64,000 nucleotides of DNA, from assembly GCA_051122655.1 (NCBI GenBank), contig CP182107.1:1054001-1118000 (forward strand), in the 5' to 3' direction. This document shows positions 17,642-26,834 of the stretch, one piece after another. The number at the start of each line of letters is the position of its first letter. Positions within the stretch are counted from its first letter, which is position 1. The notes under the pieces were generated by a model. The model was not told the DNA's origin and did not search any database. It saw nothing but the letters and a program-made list of their open reading frames with translations. This stretch comes from Pasteurella sp030783905. GTDB taxonomy: Bacteria; Pseudomonadota; Gammaproteobacteria; Enterobacterales; Pasteurellaceae. A program made the translations under genes and the position numbers.

Positions 17642-19021
17642 TTAGAAATTCTCTAAAATCGCCAACGCATCTGACAATTTCTTCACCGTAAAAACCTCCA
17701 TATTCGGCACCGCACTTTTCGGTCTATTGGCAAAAGGCACAATAGCACGCTTAAATCCATGTTTGGCGGCTTCACCAATACGTTCCTGCCCACTTGGTAC
17801 TGGTCGAATTTCCCCCGCCAACCCCACTTCACCAAACACGACTAAATCTGGTGGAAGCGGACGATTACGAAAACTGGAAATTAATGCCAATAAGAGTGCG
17901 AGGTCTGCACTGGTTTCTGTCACTTTGACTCCACCCACTACATTGACGAACACATCTTGATCGGACATTTGCAACCCACCATGACGGTGCAATACTGCTA
18001 ACAATAAAGCTAAGCGATTTTGTTCTAACCCCACAGCAACCCGACGTGGATTAGCTAACATTGAGTGATCAACTAATGCTTGGATCTCGACTAACAAAGG
18101 GCGCGTGCCTTCCCAAATCACCATCACTGAACTCCCTGGGGTTTGTTCTTCACCACGACTCAAAAAAATAGCGGATGGATTTTTGACTTCCCGTAGGCCT
18201 TGTTCGGTCATCGCAAACACGCCTAATTCATTCACTGCACCGAAACGATTTTTATGACTGCGTAGCGTGCGATAACGAGAATCTGACTCACCTTCGAGCA
18301 AAATTGAGCAGTCTATACAATGTTCAAGGACTTTCGGTCCTGCTAAGGTGCCATCTTTCGTCACATGCCCGACCATAATAATCGCCACTTGGCGGGTTTT
18401 CGCATAACGGGTTAAAAAAGAGGCACATTCGCGTACTTGTGCCACACTGCCTGGCGAAGACTGAATATCCGCTAAATGCATCACTTGAATGGAATCAATG
18501 ACAATAATATGTGGTTTAAGTTGATCCGCTAAGCTACAAATTTGTTCCACAGAGGTTTCAGACAACATGTTTAATTTATCAGTAGGTAAACCTAATCGCT
18601 TGGCTCGCATTGCCACTTGTTGTAAAGATTCCTCCCCCGTCACATAAAGTGCGGTCATATTTTTCGCTAAACCACACATCACTTGTAGCAATAAGGTACT
18701 TTTTCCTGCCCCGGGATGCCCGCCAATTAAAATGGCACTGCCCGGCACGACACCCCCACCTAATACACGATCAAGCTCATGAAATCCACTGGAAAAACGC
18801 GGTGTTTCTTGTAACGAAATATCCGCCAGCGTTTGAATCTTGGCTCGCGTTTCACCCGCATAGCCACTAAAACGATCGCCTTTTGCCGTTGCATTCGATG
18901 AGACTAAACGCACTTCGCTGATCGTATTCCACGCTTTACAGGCTGCACATTGCCCCTGCCAACGCGAAAACTCTGCACCACAATCATTACACACATACGC
19001 TGTTTTAGGAGCCTTTGCCAT
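17642..19021 (-). CDS. radA: DNA repair protein RadA (Sms)
   Basis: Recombination branch-migration helicase, 459 aa. It begins with a four-Cys zinc finger (CNDCG...CAACK, residues 11-32), then a RecA-like core with Walker A GGHPGAGKSTLL, the RadA-specific KNRFG motif, and a C-terminal Lon-protease-like domain (about 290-455) without the catalytic serine function. Only 3 nt separate it from the upstream CYTH gene, so the two are co-transcribed. An uptake signal lies inside the 3' end of the gene. Confidence 0.96.
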   Translation of the reverse strand: MAKAPKTAYVCNDCGAEFSRWQGQCAACKAWNTISEVRLVSSNATAKGDRFSGYAGETRAKIQTLADISLQETPRFSSGFHELDRVLGGGVVPGSAILIGGHPGAGKSTLLLQVMCGLAKNMTALYVTGEESLQQVAMRAKRLGLPTDKLNMLSETSVEQICSLADQLKPHIIVIDSIQVMHLADIQSSPGSVAQVRECASFLTRYAKTRQVAIIMVGHVTKDGTLAGPKVLEHCIDCSILLEGESDSRYRTLRSHKNRFGAVNELGVFAMTEQGLREVKNPSAIFLSRGEEQTPGSSVMVIWEGTRPLLVEIQALVDHSMLANPRRVAVGLEQNRLALLLAVLHRHGGLQMSDQDVFVNVVGGVKVTETSADLALLLALISSFRNRPLPPDLVVFGEVGLAGEIRPVPSGQERIGEAAKHGFKRAIVPFANRPKSAVPNMEVFTVKKLSDALAILENF

Positions 19022-19024
19022 AAA

Positions 19025-20095
19025 TTACTCACCCAAGGTTAAAAAAGTGAAATAAATCATTCGGTTGACATAATGTCCCGTTTGCAACAGTGCCATTAAT
19101 TTATCTAATGCAAGACGGTTATCCTTCCTTTCACTATGCAGTTGAATAATTTCACGCACTTGTTGTAATAGCATGTGATTACTGTCTAACAAATTCGTTA
19201 AGTATTCTTGTTCCGCCTCAAACTCGTCTTGTTTGACCTGTTGATTTAACACATTTTCTAGTAGTTTTGCTTGTTCTACATAATAGTGATACAGATTAAA
19301 GAACGCCCCTATCCGTTCAACCGTGCGTAAAAAGTCCAGGGCAAAATAATCGCTACCAATGGTAAATGTTTCTTCAATTAACGCTTGCTCTAAACGAAAA
19401 AGAGCGCGCAATGTAGCGAGTGCATTAGAGTGATTTTGTTCACTTTCGAGAAACTCACGCCATTTGTCCAACCAATTGATCGGAGAAGGTCTGGCTGAAT
19501 TTGCTAGTAAGTAACCTCTTTTCGCTTTTGAGGCAGAACTTAAACGCACATCTTTTTCTAAAGTGAGGGTTTGCACAAAACGAAGTAAGTCAACGGTACG
19601 ACCTGACTTCAATTCAAATTCCACTTCACAAATGGGCATTTGTTTCTCCCCCGCGACGATCTTACCTTGATCAAAAGCCACTTCAATCGTTGTGCCATTG
19701 CCACACTCCACCAACCAACTTTCCCGTTCAAAATCAGTACTAAATACAGGTACTAACTGCCATTGTTCAGAATTGGGTAACGATAAAGCGTATTGTTCGA
19801 CTAATAGTGCCATATTCGGGTTCGCATCAGGTAAGCTCACGTTATACTCTGGGCGAATATGTAATCCGGCATGCACTTCGCCATCTGTTTTTAGTGTGAG
19901 CGTGTATTGCTGATTTTCTTGACGAACACGCAATCCCATTTTTTGTTTTGCTAAAAGCTGATCGGCGGTGTCGTAATAGCAGTTGCCTAAAAAGGCAGTG
20001 TTATGCGCTAGCATACGAAAGTTTGTTAATTCTTGGCGTAAAATATCAGCAAAATGAGGCGTCACCGCTAATTTTAACTCTACTTCGTTCCCCAT
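19025..20095 (-). CDS. CYTH-domain protein, inorganic triphosphatase (YgiF-like)
   Basis: 356 aa cytoplasmic protein. The N-terminus has the CYTH signature ExExK as NEVELKLAV, followed by YYDT, LRVRQ, TLTLKT and a CEVEFELKSG block; these line the triphosphate tunnel and bind the metal. The family hydrolyses inorganic triphosphate. The C-terminal 150 residues are helical and correspond to a reduced CHAD-like part; E. coli YgiF (433 aa) is longer. Start ATG 20095 follows AAGGAA by 8 nt. Substrate assignment comes from the family, not from this sequence. Confidence 0.8.
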   Translation of the reverse strand: MGNEVELKLAVTPHFADILRQELTNFRMLAHNTAFLGNCYYDTADQLLAKQKMGLRVRQENQQYTLTLKTDGEVHAGLHIRPEYNVSLPDANPNMALLVEQYALSLPNSEQWQLVPVFSTDFERESWLVECGNGTTIEVAFDQGKIVAGEKQMPICEVEFELKSGRTVDLLRFVQTLTLEKDVRLSSASKAKRGYLLANSARPSPINWLDKWREFLESEQNHSNALATLRALFRLEQALIEETFTIGSDYFALDFLRTVERIGAFFNLYHYYVEQAKLLENVLNQQVKQDEFEAEQEYLTNLLDSNHMLLQQVREIIQLHSERKDNRLALDKLMALLQTGHYVNRMIYFTFLTLGE

Positions 20096-20270
20096 AATAA
20101 AATTCCTTTTATTTCAATAAATTATATAAATCAGAAAAAATAATTTGTTCACTTAATGCTGGCATTATCTAATAAATAGCGAACTTTTTCGATTAAAATC
20201 GTGAATTTTTAGCTGACATCATGTAATATTCGCGTGAAAAATTATATCAATCTCTATTGGGAGTCACCTT

Positions 20271-20951
20271 ATGGCACTGAATAATATCCTTGGATTATTT
20301 GCACATTCGCCGTTAAAACCCTTACAAAGACATTCAGAGAAAGTGACTGAGTGTTGTAATTTACTTATTCCGTTCTTTGAACATACTTTCCGCGGTGAGT
20401 GGGATAAAGCGGAAGCACTCCGCGCCAAAATTTCAGAATGTGAGCGCCAAGCGGATACATTAAAACGTGAAATTCGCTTAAAACTCCCTAGAGGATTATT
20501 TATGCCAATCGATCGTACTGATTTATTGGAATTAGTGACACAACAAGACAAATTAGCCAACTTTGCGAAAGACATTTCAGGACGGATGATTGGCCGTCAT
20601 TTCGCCATTCCAGAAACCATGCAACCCGAGTTTGAAAAGTATGTTAAACGTAGCTTAGATGCCATCATCCAAGCACATCGCGTGATTGATGAAATGGAAC
20701 AACTACTCGAAACCGGTTTTAAAGGTCGTGAACTCGATCTCGTCAATCGTATGATTAATGAATTAGATGCCATTGAAGACGATACAGATCAAATGCAAAT
20801 TGGATTAAGAAAAATGTTACTTGATCTTGAGTCTCGTTATAACCCAATTGATGTGATGTTCTTATATAAAACGCTTGAGTGGGTCGGGGTGTTAGCTGAT
20901 CAAGCTCAACGCGTAGGATCTCGGATTGAGTTAATGTTAGCTCGTTCATAA
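20271..20951 (+). CDS. DUF47 / PhoU-like protein paired with a PiT transporter
   Basis: 226 aa, all-helical PhoU-like protein (DUF47, known as YkaA or a Pit accessory protein). Blocks such as DTLKREIRLKLPRGLFMPIDRTDLLEL and the acidic ELDAIEDDTDQMQ stretch are typical. GGGAG precedes the ATG by 7 nt. It lies 27 nt before the PiT gene, an arrangement conserved in many bacteria, and is thought to tune phosphate transport. Its molecular activity is not established by the sequence. Confidence 0.88.
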   Translation: MALNNILGLFAHSPLKPLQRHSEKVTECCNLLIPFFEHTFRGEWDKAEALRAKISECERQADTLKREIRLKLPRGLFMPIDRTDLLELVTQQDKLANFAKDISGRMIGRHFAIPETMQPEFEKYVKRSLDAIIQAHRVIDEMEQLLETGFKGRELDLVNRMINELDAIEDDTDQMQIGLRKMLLDLESRYNPIDVMFLYKTLEWVGVLADQAQRVGSRIELMLARS

Positions 20952-20978
20952 CCCATCGGTTTATAGGAAGAACAAAAA

Positions 20979-22241
20979 ATGGAACTACTTAATCAATATG
21001 GTACTTTGCTCGTTTTTATTACAGCTGCATTTGGGTTTTTCATGGCATTCGGTATTGGCGCAAATGATGTGTCAAATGCGATGGGAACCTCTGTCGGATC
21101 AGGTACTATTACTGCCAAGCAAGCCATTATTATTGCAATGATTTTTGAATCTGCGGGTGCGTATTTAGCCGGTGGTGAAGTGACCGAAACCATTAAAAGT
21201 GGCATTATCGATCCCATGAAATTTGCCAATACCCCCGACATATTAGTCTTAGGGATGATGGCGGCCTTATTTGCCTCTGGTTTATGGTTATTAATTGCCT
21301 CACGCATGGGTTGGCCAGTATCAACGACACACTCAATTGTTGGTGCGGTGGTGGGTTTTGCTTGCGTCACCGTGGGTAAAGATGCGGTTGAATGGAGCAC
21401 AATTAAAAACATTGTAGGAAGTTGGTTTATCACACCAGTGATTGCCGGGATTGTCGCTTATGGTATTTTTGCCAGTACGCAAAAATTGATTTTTGATACA
21501 GACGAACCCCTAGAAAATGCCCAAAAATTTGGTCCTTACTACATGGGGATCACCGCGTTTATTCTGTGTATTGTGACCATGACGAAAGGCTTAAAACACA
21601 TCGGTTTACATTTAAATGGCTTTGAAGTGTTTCTGATTTCATTGTTGGTTGGCATTATTTCTATCGTTATCTGTTATTTTTATTTCAGAAGCCCCAATTT
21701 CATCCAAAAAGTACAGCGCGGAACCTTTGGTGGCGTGGAAAAAGTATTTAGTATTTTAATGCTCCTCACTGCCTGCGCAATGGCTTTCGCACACGGTTCT
21801 AACGATGTGGCGAATGCGATTGGTCCACTTTCTGCCGTGGTGTCGATCGTCGAACATGGTGGGCAAATTTTACCTAAAACACAATTAGCTTGGTGGATCT
21901 TACCACTTGGTGCCGTTGGTATTGTAATGGGGTTAGTGGTCTTAGGTTACAAAGTAATGGCGACCATTGGAACCGGTATCACCGATCTCACACCGAGTCG
22001 TGGTTTTGCCGCACAATTTGCCACAGCCATTACTGTGGTGGTGGCATCAGGTACAGGTTTACCAATTTCAACAACACAAACCTTAGTTGGTGCGGTTTTA
22101 GGGGTAGGTTTTGCACGCGGTATTGCCGCACTTAACCTGAATGTGATCCGAAATATTATTGCCTCTTGGATTGTAACCTTGCCTGCCGGCGCATTTTTTG
22201 CCATTATTATTTATTATTTACTGAGCTTTGTTTTCCACTAA
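20979..22241 (+). CDS. pit: PiT-family inorganic phosphate transporter
   Basis: 420 aa inner-membrane protein with about ten hydrophobic segments. The two halves carry the duplicated PiT signature: GANDVSNAMGTSVGSG near residue 27 and AHGSNDVANAIGPL near residue 270, plus paired VSTTHS and ISTTQT motifs. It transports metal-phosphate or phosphate with a cation. It is translationally downstream of the DUF47 gene; the pair likely forms one operon reading on toward the SH3 gene. Confidence 0.92.
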   Translation: MELLNQYGTLLVFITAAFGFFMAFGIGANDVSNAMGTSVGSGTITAKQAIIIAMIFESAGAYLAGGEVTETIKSGIIDPMKFANTPDILVLGMMAALFASGLWLLIASRMGWPVSTTHSIVGAVVGFACVTVGKDAVEWSTIKNIVGSWFITPVIAGIVAYGIFASTQKLIFDTDEPLENAQKFGPYYMGITAFILCIVTMTKGLKHIGLHLNGFEVFLISLLVGIISIVICYFYFRSPNFIQKVQRGTFGGVEKVFSILMLLTACAMAFAHGSNDVANAIGPLSAVVSIVEHGGQILPKTQLAWWILPLGAVGIVMGLVVLGYKVMATIGTGITDLTPSRGFAAQFATAITVVVASGTGLPISTTQTLVGAVLGVGFARGIAALNLNVIRNIIASWIVTLPAGAFFAIIIYYLLSFVFH

Positions 22242-22304
22242 TATGTTATAAAGTGTGGTGAATAAGCCACACTTTTCATTTTGTTCTATATAGGATGTTG
22301 TTTT

Positions 22305-22916
22305 ATGCAGAAAATCGCGAAAGTCTTACTCTCTTGTCTTTTTCTTAGTGCTTCCATGCAACTTGCTCACGCAGAAACCAGATATGTTACAGAAAACTTA
22401 AGCACATTTTTGCGTAAAGGGGCTGGCGAGCAATATAAAATTGCAGGGGCTATTCGAGCCGGTGAAGCCGTTACCGTGTTAGATCAAAAAGATCGTTATA
22501 CCTTAATTCGTGATAGTAAAAATCGCGAGGCATGGATTTTAACAAGTGAATTGACCGCTACACCAAGCAGTAAAGAAGAGAATCCTAAGTTAAAAACCCA
22601 GATCCAAGAGTTGACCATGAAACTGAACCGTTTAGACAGTGATTGGCAACAACGTACGAGCGAAATGCAACGTCGTGCAAGTCAAGCCGAGCAACAAAGT
22701 AGCCAATTACTTGAACAAAACTCGCAGCTCAAACGCGAATTGGAAATCACCAAAAATAAGAACCGTGATTTAGAAGCAATGCTCGATGCGGGTAAACGTG
22801 AAATTGCGATTCAGTGGTTTATCTATGGCGGTTCTGTGCTTGGGGTAGGCTTATTGCTTGGCTTACTGATCCCTCTCATTTTGCCAAAACGCCGTCGTAA
22901 TAATGGTTGGGCATAA
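22305..22916 (+). CDS. Membrane-anchored bacterial SH3 protein (TIGR04211 / YgiM type)
   Basis: 203 aa. Signal peptide MQKIAKVLLSCLFLSASMQLAHA, an SH3 domain (ETRYVTENLSTFLRKG to WILTSEL), a coiled coil rich in Gln/Ser/Arg (about 95-165), then one C-terminal membrane segment (GGSVLGVGLLLGLLIPLIL) and a basic tail. This is the exact layout of YgiM. I use ATG 22305, behind TAGGATG, rather than the upstream ATG at 22281, because the signal peptide starts there. It sits next to cca as in Haemophilus. The function is unknown. Confidence 0.88.
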   Translation: MQKIAKVLLSCLFLSASMQLAHAETRYVTENLSTFLRKGAGEQYKIAGAIRAGEAVTVLDQKDRYTLIRDSKNREAWILTSELTATPSSKEENPKLKTQIQELTMKLNRLDSDWQQRTSEMQRRASQAEQQSSQLLEQNSQLKRELEITKNKNRDLEAMLDAGKREIAIQWFIYGGSVLGVGLLLGLLIPLILPKRRRNNGWA

Positions 22917-22924
22917 CCGTAGCG

Positions 22925-24199
22925 ATGAACAACAAGATAAAAGTCTATTTAGTCGGAGGAGCAGTACGTGATCAGCTCCTCAATCTTGTTGTGAAAGATC
23001 GCGATTGGGTCGTAGTTGGCGCCACACCTGACGATTTATTAGCACAAGGTTATCAACGCGTCGGCAAAGACTTCCCCGTTTTTCTTCATCCTCAAACAAA
23101 AGAAGAATACGCTCTCGCGAGAACAGAAAAGAAAACAGGTTCAGGTTATACTGGCTTTATTTGTGATTTTTCCCCGACGATCTCCTTAGAACAAGATTTA
23201 AGTCGGCGTGATTTAACGATAAACGCGCTTGCTCAAGATCTTGATGGAAAAATTTATGATTTTTATGGTGGGCGTGCCGATTTACATCAACGTCTTTTAC
23301 GTCATGTTTCACCAGCCTTTACAGAAGATCCTCTGCGAGTACTCCGTGTTGCACGTTTTGCCGCTCGCTACCACGCACTTGGTTTCACCATCGCGCCTGA
23401 AACACGCGAACTCATGCAACAGTTATCACAAAGTGGTGAGCTGTCGCACTTAACGCCAGAACGCGTTTGGTTAGAAACAGAGAAAGCCTTACTAACCGCA
23501 CACCCTGAAGTGTATTTTCAGACTTTGCACGAAGTCGGTGCCTTACAGGTGCTCTTTCCTGAATTAGCGGCGTTGCATGGTGTCCCCAATCCCGCCAAAT
23601 ATCATCCTGAAATAGACACATTCGTGCACACTATGTTGGTATTGCAACAAGCCGTGCAGTTAACAGAAAGCGAAGAGGAATATAAAAGTGCGGTGCGTTT
23701 TGCGGCAATTTGTCATGATTTAGGTAAAGCCTTAACCCCTAAACAGATATGGCCACATCATTATGGACATGAAAAAGCGGGGGTAAGACCAACAAGAAAT
23801 TTATGTCAGCGCTTTAAATTACCGCACGCCATTCAAGCCTTTGCAGAACTGTGTTGTGAATACCATTCACACATTCATAAAGCCTTTGAATTGCGTCCAG
23901 ATACGCTCCTCAAATTGTTTAATCGACTCGATGTGTGGCGCAAACCGGAACGCTTTAAGGCGCTCCTATTAGTTTGCCTTGCAGACTCACGTGGCAGAAC
24001 AGGATTTGAGCATACCGACTACCCACAACGTGAATTTGTTTGGCAACTGTATCAAAGTGCATTAACCGTCAATGTCCAAGATATTATTCAACAAGGTTTC
24101 CAACAACAAGCAATACGCGAAGAACTCAATCGTCAGCGAACACGAGCTATTCAACAGGCTCGAGATAAGAGACTCGCGTGCTTTACTAATTCACATTAA
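22925..24199 (+). CDS. cca: Multifunctional CCA tRNA nucleotidyltransferase
   Basis: Adds and repairs the CCA 3' end of tRNA; 424 aa, including a C-terminal HD domain with phosphohydrolase motifs. Visible motifs: VGGAVRDQLL, the metal-binding DRDWVVVG, RRDLTINALAQD, EDPLRVLRVARFAAR, and HD-domain ICHDLGK with downstream HHYGHE. The start MNNKIKVYLVGGAVRD fits the family; no convincing ribosome site is present, and the preceding gene ends 8 nt upstream, so translational coupling is likely. An uptake signal is embedded at 23686. Confidence 0.95.
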   Translation: MNNKIKVYLVGGAVRDQLLNLVVKDRDWVVVGATPDDLLAQGYQRVGKDFPVFLHPQTKEEYALARTEKKTGSGYTGFICDFSPTISLEQDLSRRDLTINALAQDLDGKIYDFYGGRADLHQRLLRHVSPAFTEDPLRVLRVARFAARYHALGFTIAPETRELMQQLSQSGELSHLTPERVWLETEKALLTAHPEVYFQTLHEVGALQVLFPELAALHGVPNPAKYHPEIDTFVHTMLVLQQAVQLTESEEEYKSAVRFAAICHDLGKALTPKQIWPHHYGHEKAGVRPTRNLCQRFKLPHAIQAFAELCCEYHSHIHKAFELRPDTLLKLFNRLDVWRKPERFKALLLVCLADSRGRTGFEHTDYPQREFVWQLYQSALTVNVQDIIQQGFQQQAIREELNRQRTRAIQQARDKRLACFTNSH

Positions 24200-24239
24200 G
24201 CTCGTAGAATAATCACAACTTTGAGTACTTTTATTGGTT

Positions 24240-24857
24240 ATGAAAAAACAACATTTTCTTTTTCCTGTCGTTGCAAGTCTTTTTCTATTTGCTTGTACCC
24301 TAGATAGCGAGCGTCCAACAGATGTGAAATATATCAGCAACACGGATCCCAGTTGGCAACAACATTTATCTCAACTCAAAAAAATTCACGCTTATACTAA
24401 CCAAGGTCAATTAGGTTATATTAGTCAGCAAGAGCGATTTTCGACGCGTTTTGCCTGGCAATACCACAATCCAACCCACTATCGTTTAACTTTATCCTCA
24501 ACGCTCAGTCGTACTAGCCTATCTATTGAGGTGCGTAACAATATTATGCAACTGTCTGATGACAAAGGACCTCTTCGTTCAGCACAGGAGGCGAAACGCT
24601 TGCTTCGGGAGATCGTCGGTATGGATTTACCACTTGATCAGCTCGCCCTTTGGTTAAAAGGCCAGCCCGATGAGAACAACGCCTATCAGGTCGGTGAAAA
24701 TCACTTACTCGCACATTTCAGCTACCCAGTCAATAATTCACTTTGGACTGCCGATTATTTAAGCTATCATCCCTATCCACTTCCTTTACCAAAGGATATT
24801 TTATTAAAAACAGCAGGGCAAACCTTAAAAATTCGTATCGATAATTGGACTTATTAA
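24240..24857 (+). CDS. lolB: Outer-membrane lipoprotein receptor LolB
   Basis: Lipoprotein that accepts lipoproteins from LolA and inserts them into the outer membrane; 205 aa. Signal sequence MKKQHFLFPVVASLFLFAC ends in a lipobox with Cys at about position 19. The mature part carries the LolB core (GQLGYISQQERFSTRFAWQY, then LPLDQLALWLKGQP). I choose ATG 24240; a TTG two codons earlier is unlikely. Its stop overlaps the ispE start as TAATG. The order lolB-ispE-prs is conserved with E. coli. Confidence 0.93.
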   Translation: MKKQHFLFPVVASLFLFACTLDSERPTDVKYISNTDPSWQQHLSQLKKIHAYTNQGQLGYISQQERFSTRFAWQYHNPTHYRLTLSSTLSRTSLSIEVRNNIMQLSDDKGPLRSAQEAKRLLREIVGMDLPLDQLALWLKGQPDENNAYQVGENHLLAHFSYPVNNSLWTADYLSYHPYPLPLPKDILLKTAGQTLKIRIDNWTY

Positions 24858-25744
24858 TGCAACATTATCATTTTTCTCACTTACATTTAGAGCAACAAGA
24901 AAAACCTTATCGTTTCCCTTGTCCCGCAAAACTGAACTTATTTCTCTACATCAATGCAAAACGTCAGGATGGTTATCACGAACTGCAAACATTATTTCAA
25001 TTTCTTGATTTTGGTGATTGGCTAGAAATTAATGTGCGAGAAGACAGTGAAATTTGTCTCACGCCAGCACTACCTACGTTAAAAGATGAAGATAACTTAA
25101 TCTATCGTGCAGCGAAATTACTCCAACAAAAAACCAATTGTGCCTTAGGTGCCAATCTTGCACTTGATAAAATTTTGCCGATGGGCAGTGGGTTGGGGGG
25201 CGGCTCCTCTAATGCAGCCACCACTTTGCTTGCCTTAAACCAGCTTTGGAATACACAATTAACTATCGAACAACTCGCTAAATTAGGGCTGATGCTTGGC
25301 GCAGATGTCCCTATTTTTATCCACGGTCATGCGGCCTTTGCTGAAGGCATTGGAGAAAAAATAACCTACTGTACACCAGAAGAAAAATGGTATGTGGTCT
25401 TAAAACCCGACGTGTCTATTTCAACCGCCAGCGTCTTTGCTGATCCGAATTTAACCCGTAATACCCCCAAAAAATCATTAGAACAACTGCTGAGTCAAAA
25501 ATATGAAAACGATTGCGAAAAAGTTGTGCTAAATCATTATCCGGAGGTTGAAGAAATACTCCACAGATTGTTACAATATGCCCCAGCAAGATTAACAGGT
25601 ACAGGTGCCTGTGTATTTGCTGAATTTAACGACGAAGAAAGTGCACAAACCGCATTTCAAGCATTACCTAAAAACTATTTTGGTTTTATCGCACAAGGAT
25701 TAAACATATCGCCTTTACATAATATGCTAGCCAAAATCAGCTAG
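24857..25744 (+). CDS. ispE: 4-diphosphocytidyl-2-C-methyl-D-erythritol kinase
   Basis: GHMP kinase of the MEP isoprenoid pathway, phosphorylating CDP-ME; 295 aa. Motifs: CPAKLNLFLYI near the N-terminus, the ATP loop PMGSGLGGGSSNAATTL (about 97-113) and GTGACVFAEF near the C-terminus. The start overlaps the lolB stop by one base, so the two are coupled. The N-terminus is about 15 residues longer than in E. coli, but no better internal start is visible. Confidence 0.95.
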   Translation: MQHYHFSHLHLEQQEKPYRFPCPAKLNLFLYINAKRQDGYHELQTLFQFLDFGDWLEINVREDSEICLTPALPTLKDEDNLIYRAAKLLQQKTNCALGANLALDKILPMGSGLGGGSSNAATTLLALNQLWNTQLTIEQLAKLGLMLGADVPIFIHGHAAFAEGIGEKITYCTPEEKWYVVLKPDVSISTASVFADPNLTRNTPKKSLEQLLSQKYENDCEKVVLNHYPEVEEILHRLLQYAPARLTGTGACVFAEFNDEESAQTAFQALPKNYFGFIAQGLNISPLHNMLAKIS

Positions 25745-25815
25745 CGCAATATGCTAACAAATTTACTCAACCATTTTTATTTCTTTACAATCTAAACCTC
25801 GAGGTTCAATTAACA

Positions 25816-26763
25816 ATGCCTGATATAAAACTCTTTACTGGTAATGCGACACCAGAGCTAGCAAAACGAATTTCTGAACGTTTATATCTCTCATTAGGTG
25901 ATGCGACTGTTGGTCGTTTCAGTGATGGTGAAATTCAAGTTCAGATCAATGAAAACGTACGTGGTAGTGATGTGTTCATTATTCAATCTACTTGTGCCCC
26001 AACAAATGATAACCTAATGGAGTTGATTGTCATGGTTGATGCGTTACGTCGAGCATCTGCTGGGCGTATTACCGCAGTGATTCCTTATTTTGGTTATGCG
26101 CGTCAAGATCGCCGCGTCCGTTCTGCTCGTGTACCTATTACAGCGAAGGTGGTTGCCGACTTCCTTTCTAGTGTCGGTGTTGACCGCGTATTAACCTGTG
26201 ATTTACACGCTGAACAAATTCAAGGTTTCTTTGACGTGCCAGTTGATAATGTATTTGGCTCACCTGTCTTAGTGCATGATATGTTGAAAAAAACGGACAT
26301 GCAAAATCCTATTGTGGTTTCACCAGATATTGGTGGCGTGGTTCGTGCGCGTGCGATTGCCAAATTACTCAATGACACTGATATGGCAATTATTGATAAA
26401 CGACGTCCACGTGCTAATGTAGCACAAGTTATGCATATCATTGGGGATGTAGCCGGTCGTGACTGTATTCTTGTGGATGATATGATCGATACAGGCGGCA
26501 CATTATGCAAAGCGGCAGAAGCATTAAAAGAACGTGGTGCTAAACGTGTCTTTGCTTATGCGACCCATGCGGTCTTCTCTGGCTCAGCAGCGAAAAATCT
26601 GGCTAGCGATGCCTTAGACGAAGTCGTCGTCACCGATACCATTCCACTTTCACCAGAAATCAAAGCATTGAATAAAGTGCGTGTATTAACTCTTTCCGGT
26701 ATGTTGGCAGAAGCAATTCGTCGTATCAGTAACGAAGAATCTATTTCGGCAATGTTTACCTAG
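25816..26763 (+). CDS. prs: Ribose-phosphate pyrophosphokinase (PRPP synthetase)
   Basis: Makes PRPP from ribose 5-phosphate and ATP for nucleotide, His and Trp synthesis; 315 aa, the exact family length. Visible are FSDGEIQVQINENVRG, the flexible-loop PYFGYARQDRR, the catalytic lysine/arginine region KRRPRANVA and the PRPP-binding loop CILVDDMIDTGGTLCKA. It ends in a strong terminator made from uptake signals. Confidence 0.97.
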   Translation: MPDIKLFTGNATPELAKRISERLYLSLGDATVGRFSDGEIQVQINENVRGSDVFIIQSTCAPTNDNLMELIVMVDALRRASAGRITAVIPYFGYARQDRRVRSARVPITAKVVADFLSSVGVDRVLTCDLHAEQIQGFFDVPVDNVFGSPVLVHDMLKKTDMQNPIVVSPDIGGVVRARAIAKLLNDTDMAIIDKRRPRANVAQVMHIIGDVAGRDCILVDDMIDTGGTLCKAAEALKERGAKRVFAYATHAVFSGSAAKNLASDALDEVVVTDTIPLSPEIKALNKVRVLTLSGMLAEAIRRISNEESISAMFT

Positions 26764-26776
26764 TCAATCGATCAGT

Positions 26777-26821
26777 AAAAAAGTGCGGTCAGAATTTTAT
26801 TGATTTTGACCGCACTTTTTT
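26777..26821. terminator. Terminator from an inverted uptake-signal pair, between prs and mepM
   Basis: AAAAAAGTGCGGTCA (26777-26791) pairs with TGACCGCACTTTTTT (26807-26821), a 15-bp stem with a 15-nt loop. The A/T flanks let it act on both strands, for prs (+) and the peptidase gene (-). Confidence 0.92.
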
Positions 26822-26834
26822 ATTTCTATTGTGG

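Noticed and set aside
20993..21433. 146-codon minus-strand frame within the PiT gene
   Set aside because: Antisense shadow; the plus-strand frame has intact PiT signatures.
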